DNA from: Strongylocentrotus purpuratus
Lineage: Eukaryota; Echinodermata; Echinoidea; Camarodonta; Strongylocentrotidae
Direction: 5' to 3'
Assembly: GCF_000002235.5 (NCBI RefSeq)
Contig: NW_022145604.1
Location: 31,155,857 to 31,219,856, forward strand
Length of the DNA stretch: 64,000 bases
The translations under genes and the position numbers were made by a program. Shown here piece after piece: positions 10,593 through 23,019 of this stretch; within the stretch, counting starts at the first letter, position 1; every line of letters starts with the position of its first letter. Under the pieces are notes generated by a model, which was not told the origin of the DNA, searched no databases, and saw nothing but the letters and a program-made list of their open reading frames with translations.

Positions 10593-11770
10593 CATTTATT
10601 CTTTTCACATTATTCAGCATCAATGCAATCACTCTACGTCATATTTCCTTTCGAACATGCATGGGAGACACACTCAGTACGCTGGAAGTGATTATTCCAA
10701 TTTTTTTGTAAGAATTTTAATTGTCGAAACAAAACAACAACTATATCGTCAGTTTTTCCTATTTTTCGTATTTTACATCGAGAACCATAATTATACGGTC
10801 ACTATCATCCATTTTTGCCTTACTCCGTCTTCGCAGATCAGCACCTGCTATGTTTTTACCCCCATCTAAATGTGCCGTATACCACATTAAACATACCCAC
10901 TATACTATACTGATTTCAAAGACTGTATGGCATATGGTAAATGAGTGTGAGAATGAATAGAACAACACCTAGTCGAGATGAAAGGCTCTATTTACAATTG
11001 GACATAAAATGTCAAGTCGGCTATCTACATCATCTATGTACACATTGCAAACTTATCATATTCATTTTTTTGAATAAATTAATATATCTTCTTTGTTTTA
11101 ATTATAATGCTAACAACGAGCTGCTTAGAATGAATAAATAACCTAAAAGGTAAAACTCTAAAATGGGGAATTCTCGACCCGATTAATCGGGCACTGCATG
11201 AATGCAAGAAACTACGTACATGTTCATGCATTTGAAGACTCAATAACTATGTGGCAGCACATGCTCGTAAACTCCAACCGATATACGAATCTCCTCTCTT
11301 TAAGTTATACCCTGTTATAAATATTTAACAACCGAAACAAAAATTGACAATGGGTGTTAACGATATATAGATAAATAGTAAATACTCTATAATGTAATGT
11401 TAGTGCAGCAGCAGCAGCAGCAGCTTAAGTGCAGGCATTATCATAAGTTAACCGATATATTAAATACCAACAAAATACCAATGAGCGGATGACACAATCA
11501 AACATTTACAACTTTAAAATGCACAGTAAAAATTCATAGGGGATAAAATGTTAACTTCCACATGAACAATGTAATATTACAAATATTGTGAAGATATATT
11601 CAATGGCTATATTTAGGGCTTTCTCTATGTCTCTGAACGCGTTGCAAAGTACCCTGGTCATCGAATATCATAATCATTATTTGTATTCAACCATAATTTT
11701 TTTACCTTTCAGAATCAGGCGTTTCACTAGTAACGGGCGAACGAGTGACCTAAGATGGACATTGAATCTG
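10593..11770. other. Unique AT-rich sequence, nothing recognised
   Basis: Apart from a short CAG run at 11405-11424 (about six units), only short chance reading frames are seen. Confidence 0.5.
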
Positions 11771-11774
11771 TTAA

Positions 11775-12315
11775 AGGTACTATGTCCCTTTTGCAGCCAA
11801 CCACAAATTCTGTAGAACTTTGCAGGAATTATGAATATGTCATGTATTTTATGTCCCATCTGTGAAATTTAAACGTTAGCAGTGTCCTAATATTCAAATT
11901 ATGCAATGAAACCTGTTTACTTGCTAGACTTCACTGTCAGACACTATTGAGTGACTGACTGGCTTTTTTCTTCTTTGGTAATAACATACATAAAATGAGA
12001 TGTAAAGGGTACATGAGCATTTGTCTATATCAATAACCCACTTCTTGTGATGGCCAAAATTAAACTGATTGCATCTTTGCGCAGCATAACACGCATGATT
12101 ATTCAGTACAATGGTCTGAAAATCGAGACTATTACTTATTGGCTCTATAGCTCCTAAGTCGATTTGACAACTAATAGTCATTATTTTCCCACTTGAAGAC
12201 ATTTTCAAGCCCCACCTTTTTAAAGGAAGTTCTACATATATTACTATTATCTTTCAAATGCCGTTGGAATTTAACCTTTTCATTTTTGTTGGCCTGCAAA
12301 TGGGACATAGTACCT
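11775..12315. mobile_element. Kolobok-like MITE flanked by TTAA
   Basis: AGGTACTATGTCCC at the left end is matched by its inverse at the right end; the inverted similarity runs about 30 bp (TTTGCAG..CCAAC). TTAA lies at both edges (11771-11774, 12316-12319). TTAA target plus an AG start fits Kolobok; piggyBac is the alternative. 541 bp, no transposase. Confidence 0.7.
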
Positions 12316-12319
12316 TTAA

Positions 12320-14072
12320 ACCATTTGAACTGAGAAGGGTATAGTTTAAATCTGTTGTACACACTTACACAATGAAAGAATGAACTCCATTCCTGACATC
12401 ACACATAATATTCGTTTTACTGCTCGGAAATATTCGTTATCACTAGTGACCTCATCTGTGAAAATGTATAACTTTTTCATACTTTGTCTCATTTTTTGTA
12501 TTTTTTTTCTCACACATTTAGCGATTATGCTTGTCTGGGTGTTACGCCTGGACAGAAGCCGATATTCTATGAAGGGTTAATTCTCCTTTTAATATTACAA
12601 AATATGGAATGTTGACTATAAGCCAGGCTGTGCCCTGAACCATATCAATCTTTCGTGGTGTAATGAAGATTGTTAAAGCATCAGAACTTATTGCTTTGAC
12701 ACCGAAAACTGTGCACTTATCACGAATGAAACCATTCGAAAAGGATCTATTAAAGACTGCATCAACGAGCCGATTAGCATGTCTGACTAGTCATCTTCGC
12801 CTCATGATTGTCTTTGTTTCGCTTGAGAATAGTGCACAAAACCCTGCAAGTTTGTACATCACTATGCCCGAATACCCACCAATTGATTCGTTTGCATGTG
12901 TAAACTATTGAATGCATCTATACGCCCATTGACTTAAAAAGTGGAAAACACTTGAGGTTTTGTTCGAATGAATGTCCTGACTTTTACTTGTAAATTGGGC
13001 GGGATTTACGCTTGATATACCAAACGGAATTCAGCCTGTCTACTTTGCGTGTAAATCGATGATAATACGAGTGTAGTCGAGAAGCAGGTGGAAAGTAATT
13101 CATTGGAGGAAAATAGGGGCTATACACAAAACGTCAATCGTCAACTTTGGGGCAACTTGAAGGAACATTTGAAACAAAAATGGATGGTTGCGAGAAAAAA
13201 AAATATCAAGGATTGGGCACAGAGATCATATAGATGATAGGGAAAGTCTTCAACAAAAACACGTGATAATAATCGTTTCATTATGAAGTTTGTAAGATAA
13301 ATCATGTCATTTCAAATTGACAAATATCAATACAACGACATGGTAATTCATCATATCAGCAGTCATTTCCGAAAGTAGTTTTTAAAAAAATCGTTTCCTA
13401 GATTTACTTTTAAGTAAAAGCTAGAGATAGGTGTATCCTGAATAGCCCTTTGGAATAAGTATAATCATATCATGTTTGTATGTCCGGCATTTGCTACTTG
13501 CCCCCCCCCCCCCCCCCTCTATGAGGAGATCTGCCAATATTACTTGGACAGAAACAAGGGGCATTGTTCATAGCCCCAGGAGAGAAATAAACCAGAACCC
13601 CCGTGTATTTTTAGAACATGATGTACATGAATATAGACGTACGTACATTAACATGATGAAACGTAAATGCTTAAACATTCAGATGAAAGAACTTTCTTTC
13701 ATGGAAGCTTGGGCTCCGACATACGTAAGTTTTCATGCTGTAGGGGCGTTCGGTGACCCTAGATTTAATACGGAAATTGTAGCACCTTTCTAGAATCAAT
13801 ATTACACTCTTGAGACCTTTACTGGCATGGGGGAATGGAGAAAGGACCATTCAGACGTGAGAAAATAGGAGGAAACTCTTCTACAAGTCACTCAATGGTA
13901 GCTATTTTATTTATCTGTTTGTTTACCTGGTGGTGGAAGGAGGGGGCGGCCCGGGGTGGGGGGGGGGGGGGGCGGCTAAGATTCTATTTCGCTCTTGTGA
14001 TCATGTAACAGCAATTTTTAAATTAAATCGACTCGCATCAAATGACTTTTACTAAATCCACCTGCGCTTGAC
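12320..14072. other. Unique sequence downstream of bursicon alpha, no gene seen
   Basis: Contains C and G homopolymers (13501, 13957) and short open frames with no recognisable motif. Confidence 0.5.
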
Positions 14073-14078
14073 TTTATT
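14073..14078 (-). terminator. Candidate poly(A) signal of bursicon alpha
   Basis: AATAAA on the minus strand, about 430 bp past the stop, is the first canonical hexamer I see downstream. It is common by chance in AT-rich DNA. Confidence 0.35.
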
Positions 14079-14507
14079 ATCATACATGTATCTGAAGATT
14101 CGTTCATATATTTCTAAACTAAAAAAGTCTCACGAAATTTAAGATAAAAACGAGTCAGAAAGCATTAATATATCCCGAACCTACAGATGAACCCTATCCA
14201 GTAAACCAATTTCACGGTTCAAAGTAAATTTGTTTAGGTTTTGTCTTAAAAACCGCAACATACACATAATTAATATCTCAAATCGTTAATATCGAATAAA
14301 CACATAAACTCAGAAAAAGAAGAAGATATGATTAAGGTATGTGCACGATTTTTAAAATCTTTCAATTTTTTATCACACTGGATGTGCAATTCGTCATCAG
14401 TGTCACCATTGCCGTCGTCGTCGTCTTCGTCATAAAAATAGTACTCTGTAAATCTGACATTTGGACACAAGTATTATAGTTCATATAAGAGACCTAGGTC
14501 CTAGACC

Positions 14508-14915
14508 TCAACCCAGCCGTAGATCTTCTAGCGTCTGAACTCGACTCACACTCGCCACTGACCGGCATGGACGACACGAACAACGCCTTGGTATCCTATA
14601 TGTGACGTCACGAAAGGGAGGATTAAGGGTGGGGCATTGTAACCGTTGAGTGCGCTCTAGGAAACCCATCTCTTGACAACAGGTGCAGGATCGTTCCACC
14701 TCGAGGTAATTATTGGGTGATATCCTTGTGTAGCCGCTACAGGTGCCTCTACAGCCTACCGAGTCCAAGGTGACTGGTCGGCAACCTGGTCTGGCGAGTT
14801 TGTACTGAAGACCAAGCTTACGGCAGTCAGCCAGGACCAGTGATGACGTAGTCAGTGAGAGGAGAATCAGGGCCAACATCAACAATGAAGATTGTGTCGT
14901 GGTTAGTGTTGCCAT
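14508..14915 (-). CDS. burs: Bursicon alpha subunit (burs-type cystine-knot hormone)
   Basis: Secreted cystine-knot neurohormone subunit. In the known family it pairs with bursicon beta and activates an LGR2/rickets-type G-protein-coupled receptor. The 135 aa product starts at an ATG in good context (ACCATGG). It has a hydrophobic signal peptide (about residues 1-29, ending VLA) and then 11 cysteines at 31, 45, 55, 59, 77, 79, 80, 94, 112, 114 and 117, the count and order of bursicon. Diagnostic pieces are the knot motif GCRGTC (54-59), ERSCTCCQE (74-82, compare ERSCMCCQE of insect burs) and RRCSCRPC (110-117, compare insect ECMCRPC). There is no N-glycosylation sequon, unlike classical glycoprotein hormones. 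The coding region is one exon; a splice acceptor about 75 bp upstream suggests a non-coding leader. The tail after the last cysteine is 18 residues and ends in Gly. Bursicon beta lies about 36 kb upstream on the same strand. I am very confident of the family; the role in this animal is inferred. Confidence 0.95.
   Translation of the reverse strand: MATLTTTQSSLLMLALILLSLTTSSLVLADCRKLGLQYKLARPGCRPVTLDSVGCRGTCSGYTRISPNNYLEVERSCTCCQEMGFLERTQRLQCPTLNPPFRDVTYRIPRRCSCRPCRSVASVSRVQTLEDLRLG
14602..14611. promoter_or_regulatory. Second CRE palindrome, inside bursicon alpha coding sequence
   Basis: The same 10 bp palindrome GTGACGTCAC recurs inside the coding exon, over the codons for Arg-Asp-Val-Thr (about residues 102-105). 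It may be chance or an exonic CREB/ATF site. Confidence 0.3.
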
Positions 14916-14973
14916 GGTGATCTAGTGATGGAATGTATCGTGTGACGTTGATATCACCTTGATCTTTGGGGTT

Positions 14974-14983
14974 GTGACGTCAC
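14974..14983. promoter_or_regulatory. Perfect CRE palindrome 5' of bursicon alpha
   Basis: GTGACGTCAC is a perfect 10 bp palindrome carrying the CREB/ATF consensus TGACGTCA, about 60 bp before the ATG. A degenerate half-site (TGTGACGTT) follows at 14941-14949. It is either promoter-proximal or, if the upstream acceptor is real, within the 5'UTR. Whether it binds CREB is inference from the consensus. Confidence 0.45.
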
Positions 14984-14989
14984 AGAGAT

Positions 14990-15020
14990 CTGAGAATGAA
15001 TGTAAGAAGAAACAGAAAAT
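14990..15020 (-). other. Putative 3' splice acceptor upstream of bursicon alpha ATG
   Basis: On the minus strand a T-rich pyrimidine tract (TTTTCTGTTTCTTCTTAC) leads into ATTCTCAG, ending at 14990, about 75 bp before the ATG. It suggests that the coding exon starts at 14989 and that a non-coding leader exon lies upstream, beyond the CAT repeats. It could instead be chance; the tract is weaker than that of bursicon beta. Confidence 0.5.
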
Positions 15021-15056
15021 GTATTATTGTTGTTATTATCATTATTACGAACAAAC

Positions 15057-15295
15057 ATCATCATCATCATCATCATCATCATTTATCATATCATTACTAT
15101 TATTATTATTATCATCATCATCATTATTATTATCCTTATCATTATCATCACCATCACCATCACCATCACCATCACCATCGCCATCATCACCATCCCCATC
15201 ACCCTCATTATCACCATTACCATCACCATCTCCATCATCATCATCATCCCAATCATCATCATCTTCATCACCACTACCACCATCACCATTCTTAT
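15057..15295 (+). repeat. ATC/CAT trinucleotide and CACCAT repeats
   Basis: Immediately upstream of bursicon alpha. Pure and interrupted CAT repeats; frames in all phases are artefacts. Confidence 0.9.
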
Positions 15296-16575
15296 TCGCT
15301 TGTGTACCCTATTGACCACTGCATTCTTTTATTTATAAAGTCTTCATACATGAAATAATTCGGTACCAACTTCTCTTCGTTCTGAACATTATCGAAATCC
15401 CTTAAAAAAAGACCGCATGATTTATGAAGGTAAAACCCTCGATTTCATAAAGGAAATGAATATGTGAAGACATAAATTTAGGGCTTAGGCATTAAAAATG
15501 AAATGTGGAAGAAAATGACAATTTTATGTAGGATACAAAAGCTGTTCAAAAAGAAATAAAATGCTTACTGCACAACGAACCGATGTGGTATTGATGACTG
15601 CTATCAAACTTAAAAACTCTCTCGTGCTTAATAGGACCCCCCCCCCCGAACTATCACAGATCAGTTTCGTATTTTCCGTTTTTATTATGACAAAAATGAT
15701 GCCACAGGCTATGTATCAAAATGAAACCGAGTGCAATATTCTAAAATTGAAAAGAAGTGGTCAATAATTGGAGCGACTTTGTATTATGGTGTTTGCTGAG
15801 CTGGCGGGGACAATAAAGACATTATAACCTCTTTTACACAATTATTTGTATCACACACCTCTTGTTGCTATGGGCAGGATGGAACGCATACGTTCTGAAT
15901 CATTTTATGATGAGTGATAAGTGATTCGTGCTTTAATAGATCAGCCGCATATGTCTTTATAAGAAAAGTTTATGGATACTTATAAAACGTTAAAACCAAT
16001 ATCAAACGAGATCATTTTGTACATTTTGAAAGTTATAAATAAAGCAAGAAAAGGTCGTTCTGCAAAAATTCGAACTTTGGATAATCATATAATGATATAA
16101 AAATTGTCGATGCTTCTTCAATCAGATCGAGCCGTTTCCTTCCTTACCGACATCCTACTACAAAGATTACATTCCAAGGAGTTCATTCTAAGAAGTTATT
16201 CAATGACTTTTCCATCCTTTGTATAGTAACACACTTGTGGACTTCCCATTATTAACGGATGTTTTGTCTTCCTCTAGCACTTACCAATCTTAATCTAAAA
16301 TACTTTGCCACTATGTTCAATGAAAAGGTTAAGCGCTAGGAAAACTGATTTCCCCCTTTCTTTAAGATGAGCTTTGGCTTTCTTACCTTCATATTATTAG
16401 CTCTTTCTGTTGGAACAGAACTATTATGATTGAATACTCACTCCGCTCTTCATTTGATTAAATCTTAATAGCTGGTATTTTGTTCGATAACTCCCATAAA
16501 ACAACTATCATCGTTACATTGTCACACAAGTTATTGTTTCGTTAAACAGAACAACTGTTAAAATATCTTTAAACA
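15296..16575. other. No gene recognised
   Basis: AT-rich single-copy-looking sequence upstream of bursicon alpha. It could hold the predicted leader exon or enhancers, but nothing marks them. Confidence 0.4.
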
Positions 16576-16579
16576 CCAA

Positions 16580-16700
16580 CGGAAGTATCATAGTGGTTTA
16601 TTCCTTTTACTCTCAATCAAAGGGGTGATGGTTCGAATCCCAACGTCCTTTTGCAAGACATTAATAACACATGTGTGCTTGCCACTTCCATCCAGATGTC
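16580..16700 (+). mobile_element. Degraded tRNA-derived SINE
   Basis: Box A-like ATAGTGGTTTATTCC and box B-like GGTTCGAATCCC are spaced as in a tRNA gene and followed by TTTTGCAAGACATTAAT, a typical SINE body motif. No tRNA acceptor stem. Confidence 0.55.
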
Positions 16701-16719
16701 TACACCGTATATAACGGAT

Positions 16720-19080
16720 AGCCTATAAATATAATGCGCTGTATATTTTGCCACTCACCTATGAATTGGGCAATAATAGTGGAACGCCAGGAGCCTTTTT
16801 AACCAATAAATTTATATTAAACAAAAAGATTTATAGACGATACCCGCAAGCGAGCATGAAGAAAGTCATCTTTAACATCTTGTGTACTTTGTGGCAGGTT
16901 AACCTTGTGCTAATCAAGTTGTCCAATAAAGTCTACAGCTACTTCTGATACTAATAAACGTTTTCATAAAATTAACACAAATTTGGGAATGTACTGAAAT
17001 CCACTTAGATTTACCTGGTCATATCTCTATTAGAATACTGTTAATTGGATTTTTGATACAGACAATAACAATTACTTTATAATTAAATTTGATTATCCTG
17101 TAGAGGCACTGATAATACGTTGTATATGTTATATGCTCTTCACCATCATCAGGCAGCTATTAGTTTAGTTAGTGCATAGCTGATGGTAAGCTTCTGAATA
17201 TCAGGTTTCATTTTGAAGTGCTTGTGCCAGCACGCAAGCTACCCACTTCAATTAAAGACTTATGGGATATTAAAATGTCTATCAATCCCTTTCACATCTG
17301 AGAGTGCTTTAATTAATAACAACCTCTGTGTGTTAGTCTTAGTCTCGCCCACACATCTGACCTGATTCATATTCCTCGTCCCTATGTATGTATACATAAA
17401 CCAGTAAGGTATCTGCTAATGATGGTGGATTTAAAGATTAATTAGTGATTGATTAACTCATTAAAGGAGGCCTAACCCAAGTAGGCGGAAATTTCCCTTG
17501 ACACAGAGCCAACCCCAGCCTCTCACTTAAACATTCTATATTTCCCTTTACTCTAATATATATGCATGTAATACTAATCATGACAATGTTTTTAGGCGAA
17601 CCTTAAAGGCCCACTGCACTACTTGTAGCTACTTGCGCCCTCTATATAAGAAACAATGCCTAATCGGTGACCATTGGTCCCCCATAATCCTCTTTTTCTT
17701 ATGTTAACTGAGAGCAGAGTTGATGAGATAACCACCTGTCCAGTGACCTTGCAGGGCAGTCTAATCCCTCCTGTAAACTACGGCAGATAAGCTTTAAGTT
17801 TTCCAACCGCCCTTAAAAAACCCCAGGCAATTCAGGACGTAACTAATGGTACTAGATTGGAATTATTAAAGCAAACTACAATATCGCATTAATTAGAGAA
17901 AAATTGCGTCAAGACACTTCTGACAGGCGTTTATATTTTAGAGCTTTTAGAGCTTTAGAGCTTTATATTTCAATTATATATTCATTTGTATTTTTTTAAA
18001 GGTGGCCAGTATATCTGTAATTATTTTCCAGTAGCCTAACAATTTCATATAAAACTGATCATGGATAATAATTGTTAACATGAAGGTGAAGGTCGGAATT
18101 TCAATTCATCTTGCGATTACATTAAAAAGCCTTTCCCTAATCACCACTACCACTACCACCACTGCCTGGGTTACATTGGTTACCATACCCCCCTTAAGGA
18201 GACCCCTTAAATCAATAGCATCTCTGCGTCTCTTAAAGACCACCTGCTAGAGGAATGGTTAATCAAGTGTAAACTTTAAGAATAAGATGTCCCTCTCGAG
18301 ACTCTACTCCTAGATAGATACGATGAGTTGGTATAGGTCAGGGACGCGACTACATCCCAACCCAGCCGAGCACGGTACGTGTCCCGGCTGAGCATGGCTC
18401 CTTTCACGGATTCGGTATCGTCACCAAATCCTTCCCTTTTGGATGCTCCCGATGCATAACACGTCTCTATCACTAACAAATAGGGATCGATGAGCCCGCG
18501 AACTCTGCTTCAATTTTGTTTCCTTTTATTTCACGGCTCCCTTTATCACCGCTGATAAGCCCATTCTGTGATTATTAAGACGTTAATCGTGTATTAAAGT
18601 GTCATGTTTTCTGTTTGTAATGACCTGTATGGCATATACTTCCATGAAAGTGTTGTGCTGTCACTGATGCTAACTCTATCATGTCTATGTAATGAAAGTG
18701 ATGTATTATTTATGGACAATAAAGACATTGAAATGCAAAATCAATTACGAGTAGAAGAAAAAATCTATCGGGCGAAATTGGTGCTCTTGACGGAATAATG
18801 AAGCAACATGACCAACTCTGCCTGGTAAATTTGAGGAGAGTAAAATCCGTCACGGAGCCGTGTTAGCCAATATAACGACCAGGACTGTTCCACCTTCATG
18901 ATTCAAATGTTCTCCATTTTGTAAAGACCCAATTTGAACATACGCCATCTTTCGATCTTGGCCGGGATACTCATGCTTGTTTTTTAAATTTCGTTTTAAT
19001 ATGCTATGGTTGAATGCGGGGTGTTTCCATTGGAAGAATATGGCTATGTAAAAATGATCGATCAGTTGTTGTATTCAAAA
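16720..19080. other. Intergenic stretch, no gene recognised
   Basis: Mostly AT-rich. At 18276-18479 the minus strand has a 67-codon open frame in a locally GC-richer, non-repetitive patch; it matches no family I know and lacks splice or start support. Confidence 0.4.
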
Positions 19081-19081
19081 T

Positions 19082-19160
19082 CAGAGAGAGAGAGAGAGAG
19101 ATAGAGCGGGGGGGGGGGCACCGTTATACAAGCGACAAAGCGAGAGAGAGAGAGAGAGAC
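19082..19160 (+). repeat. GA microsatellite pair
   Basis: Two short GAGAGA runs separated by a G9 run and unique sequence. Confidence 0.8.
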
Positions 19161-19265
19161 GAAAAGAGGGGAGATGTCGGTATGTCATTTCAGAATTTAA
19201 TTTCATTGAGAATTGAGGTACAATGCAAAAAAAGGAAAAATCTCGTTAGATTTATCGGCACTTAT

Positions 19266-19386
19266 CAAATGAAGAAGATGAAGAAGGAGAAGAAGGAAAA
19301 GAAAAAGAAGAAGAAGAAGAAGAAGAAGAAGAAGAAGAAGAAGAAGAAGAAGAAGAAGAAGAAGAAGAAGAAGAAGAAGAAGAAAT
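19266..19386 (+). repeat. GAA trinucleotide array, about 35-40 units
   Basis: Nearly pure AAG/GAA repeat, the sequence class that forms intramolecular triplexes. The poly-Lys frame across it is an artefact. Confidence 0.95.
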
Positions 19387-19849
19387 ATTGATTATTCATA
19401 AAACTGATTCATAAAACGGACTAATTTGTTTCTCGATCGAATTCGATTTAAAGGGGCCTCTGAAGAGGCCTTTTTATAATAGTACAAACCTCCTGTTGAT
19501 ATTATTTAATAACTGACTCATTCTCTCGTCGATTCGTTAGTCAAATTTTGTTCGATGTTCTCAGTTTAAAGTACATGTGTAACCCATACATTACTAATTA
19601 GTTCTCTTTTCACAATCAGTGGAAGAAAGAAATTATGTTCGAGTTACATCACCGATCAGACGAACCTCTTCTGTGATATACTATCAATGTCTACTGGGCC
19701 CAGGGATGTGAGATTATCTATCCTCCCTGCTGCGCACAAGCATGGGCCGTTTCAGCATTGAATCACTGAAATCAAACCGATTTGGCTCCTGATTGCGTCT
19801 TACAAACGAGAATATGTTTGTCAACATGTAACACTTTCTTCTTTCCATT

Positions 19850-20612
19850 GATTTAACCCCTTTTTTACGTTGAGTGAGAGAAAATGAAAGAAAGAAAGAA
19901 AGAAGAAGAAGAAAAACCCCACTCAAATCATTGCAACCACACTATTGTAGATGTGCTGTCAGATTATACACTCTGAAGCTTGTGCTCATGGATGATATTC
20001 CAACCCCTTATGGGAATAAAGTATATCGTTTTAATATAGACTCTAAAATTACTCGTGAAATTGAGTTTTATTTTTGTATAACTGTTCAACAAAAATATTG
20101 GCAAAGACGGGATATCCTACATAACCGTTATCATAACAAATATAATCATGGAAATATTTAACTTACTACATGATATCGTCTGTCGTTTAATTCTTTTTAT
20201 GGCGGTGTCTTCGAAACTAGGTTATGATTAATCATTTAATATATAGTGGTGGTTAATTTGATTTAACCCCTTTCATGCATAAAACGAAGAAAAAAAGAAG
20301 AAAGAGACCCCCCCCCCCCCACTCAAATCATTGTAACCACACTATTGCGTACAGATAATACACTCTGAAGATCGTGCTCATGAATACTATTCAAACCTTT
20401 AATAGGAATAACATATATCGTTTAGTTTCCTTTGTGATAATTGTTCAACATGTTGGCAAAGACGGGGTATCCCCAATCGGATAGACTACCCAACAAAACA
20501 ATATTATGACGATCATAATCACGGAAATAATTTACTTAATACGACAATATTGTTTGTCGTTTAATTCTTTTTATGGCGGTGTCTTAGAAACTAGGTTATG
20601 ATTATGCATATA
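19850..20612 (+). repeat. Tandem duplication of ~360-400 bp
   Basis: 19850-20240 and 20262-20612 share ACTCAAATCATTG, ACACTCTGAAG, GGCAAAGACGGG and the end TTCTTTTTATGGCGGTGTCT. The copies differ by many substitutions and gaps, so the duplication is not recent. Confidence 0.8.
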
Positions 20613-22490
20613 TTGTTCCACTTAGGAATTTGCATGTGATGTTAAGTATAACATTCAATATGAGAGTATGAATGAAGCAATGTAAATATCTGTGGAGAGT
20701 AATAATGTTCTATACAGATTTGTTAAGAAACTATATTTTTACATTATCATTTTGACAAAAGTTGAACTGTTTGGTATCAATAGAAGATACATTCATCTGT
20801 GTTATTCATTTCTATACAACATTTTGTTATACATACAGGCCTAAGAGAGTTAGACATCTTCAAATCATCGGCAAGAAAGCATCGTTTGTGGTTTTGTTAA
20901 ATCTTGAAAATATATATCAACGATGATATATTATATTTCCTATATAGCGCATATCACATTACGATATAATATCCTGATGTGCCTTTGACATTGTCTCAAG
21001 TGTTTAAAAAAGTATCCGCCTTTATCAACTAGCAACCATTGCACTCAGCGCATTTATGGAAATGATTTGTATTTCTTTTTATATGGTATACAATTTTCTT
21101 TGTAGGAAGATGTAGTCCACGATGATTTCTGTTTTTCATTTTCGAGTACCCCTTACGCATTTGCGCATGTTCTTAAAAAATACCTTCATATTTGTGCATG
21201 TCTTTTTAGATAATGTTTGTTCGTTTCGCATTAGTGGATTGAAAATTGAAGTAGATTTGAAATGAAAGGTATTGTAGCAGAGATTCGAACCCTGGAGCTT
21301 TTTATGCGATGTTGGGTGATTTAACAACAAGACCACATCACCTTTACAGGCAAGACTCATTTGTAACAGCAAAAGTTAAATATTGCACACCTATCATTTG
21401 CCGGTGATGGTGCATTATTCAATGTGTTAAGCTGCGTCTGTATAATGGTCATTTATATTGACCAATGGGTGCATGATATTTCAATATAATTCCATCAACT
21501 GGACAGGAATTTTTATGGTGAATATTCCGGTAATTTATTTGAAAGAAAGCCTTTTCTTCTTCAGTTTTGTGCATCTAAATTATCAATTCGCCATTGTATG
21601 TAAATGCATATTTGAGTTGCTGTTTTGTTATCACTTTGAATCTACTAGGAAATCTGTCATAAATAATCAATAACGAAACACTGTTTAATTCACCTCAGAA
21701 AAAAAGAATATTCCAAGTAGTAATAGGAAATTCAAGAAATATCCTTTTATTTATCTAACATCGTTCTTATTAACCCAAATATAAATATCCTTAATGAATC
21801 ATATAATCATATATCTTTAAAGATAATGATATTGTGAGAAACCGGTAAAAATTACGCACCGAAATTATGCTTCCGACCCTCCATGATGCGGTGATGGTGG
21901 TTAAAACCGCGCGACGCCTCTTTATTCTTCATGTTCATCAAACGAAAGCAATGCATCTCATTCTTTTCAAATCACACGCACGATTAATTCTTAATAAAGT
22001 TGCGGTTTTTTCGCTAAGCATATTCACAAGAATCGTACTGTACAATCTGGAAGTGTAACGGACACGAGTTGTTTATAATTTTATTTCGGAAAAAATGTTT
22101 TACTTACGGTTGATGTTGTTCTCGACTGCACGGGTTGTATAAGGTTGTCTTCAGCTGTTGTTTGCCTCGATGTGTCTGATCTTGTATGCCTTCTTTAGGT
22201 TGACACTGCATGTGTTGCTGCCGCCCTAAGCAGCCAGCGATCCCAAACAAACTCTTTCAATTCAATTTCTTCTCATCCATGCAGGGCAGAATAGAATATC
22301 GACGAATATAATGACATCAGATCAATGGCAAAGTAACAAAATCTGCGATCAAAATGATTTAGCATCGCATTTTGATTTCTGTGCGGAGTTGAAATTATGA
22401 TATTGAGGAAAAGAAGACGGTCGCCTGTTTGAATTACGAAAAAAACTTGAACGGAAATGCGAGCAGGCGATGGTCAGTGACATTGGAATA
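20613..22490. other. AT-rich intergenic sequence with one tRNA-like fragment
   Basis: No gene recognised. A minus-strand tRNA-like piece lies at 21266-21362. Confidence 0.4.
21266..21362 (-). mobile_element. tRNA-like SINE fragment
   Basis: On the minus strand GATGTGGTCTTGTTGTTAAA (weak box A) is followed by GGTTCGAATCT (box B). No intact cloverleaf; best read as a decayed SINE head. Confidence 0.45.
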
Positions 22491-22725
22491 ATAAATTGGC
22501 GGGCGCGGGAAAGGTGTCAGATGCAAAATTCGGCTGGCAGACGACCATTCTGTGGCTAGTGTGTTTACGTCGCGTCTCTGTCTCTCTCTTTCTTTTCCTC
22601 TCTCTCTCTCGTTCCCACTCGATGATGACAGCTAAACCTAACGCATCACGCTCGCGATAATTGCAATTTGCATACCTACAGGATTTTTCGTACGTCAGTA
22701 TGTCGGCAGTAGGTTGCTGATGGAC

Positions 22726-22752
22726 TGACGGACGGACGGACGGACGGACGGA
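22726..22752 (+). repeat. GACG tetranucleotide repeat
   Basis: About six GACG units. The surrounding sequence (22500-22800) is GC-richer than average but shows no convincing gene. Confidence 0.8.
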
Positions 22753-23019
22753 TGTACCGACATACGCAGGACCATCCAGCCTTCTGACAGAGTCCGCGCA
22801 TAACGTCCTCCAAACAGCCATACGTTAAAAATAGATTTTCTTTCTTTCTTTTTCATTCCTAAATGCTGTAGTTCATGAATTATCATGTTCTCTTCGCAAA
22901 AACCGCGTCCTATCAGACAGTACCAAAATGAGTGAAGAAAAAAATAGCACGGTGGCTGAGCCAATCTGCAGTAAGAACTGCAGGGGAGGGGGGGGGGGGG
23001 GAGGGGGGGGGGGCTACGT

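Noticed and set aside
13476-13793. 105-codon plus-strand frame
   Set aside because: Starts beside a poly-C run and shows no family motif or signal; likely chance.
14959-15358. Poly-Ser, poly-His and poly-Ile frames upstream of bursicon alpha
   Set aside because: Translations of the CAT trinucleotide repeat in each phase.
18276-18479. 67-codon minus-strand frame
   Set aside because: Non-repetitive and locally GC-richer, but no recognisable motif, weak start and no splice partners; not strong enough to call a gene.
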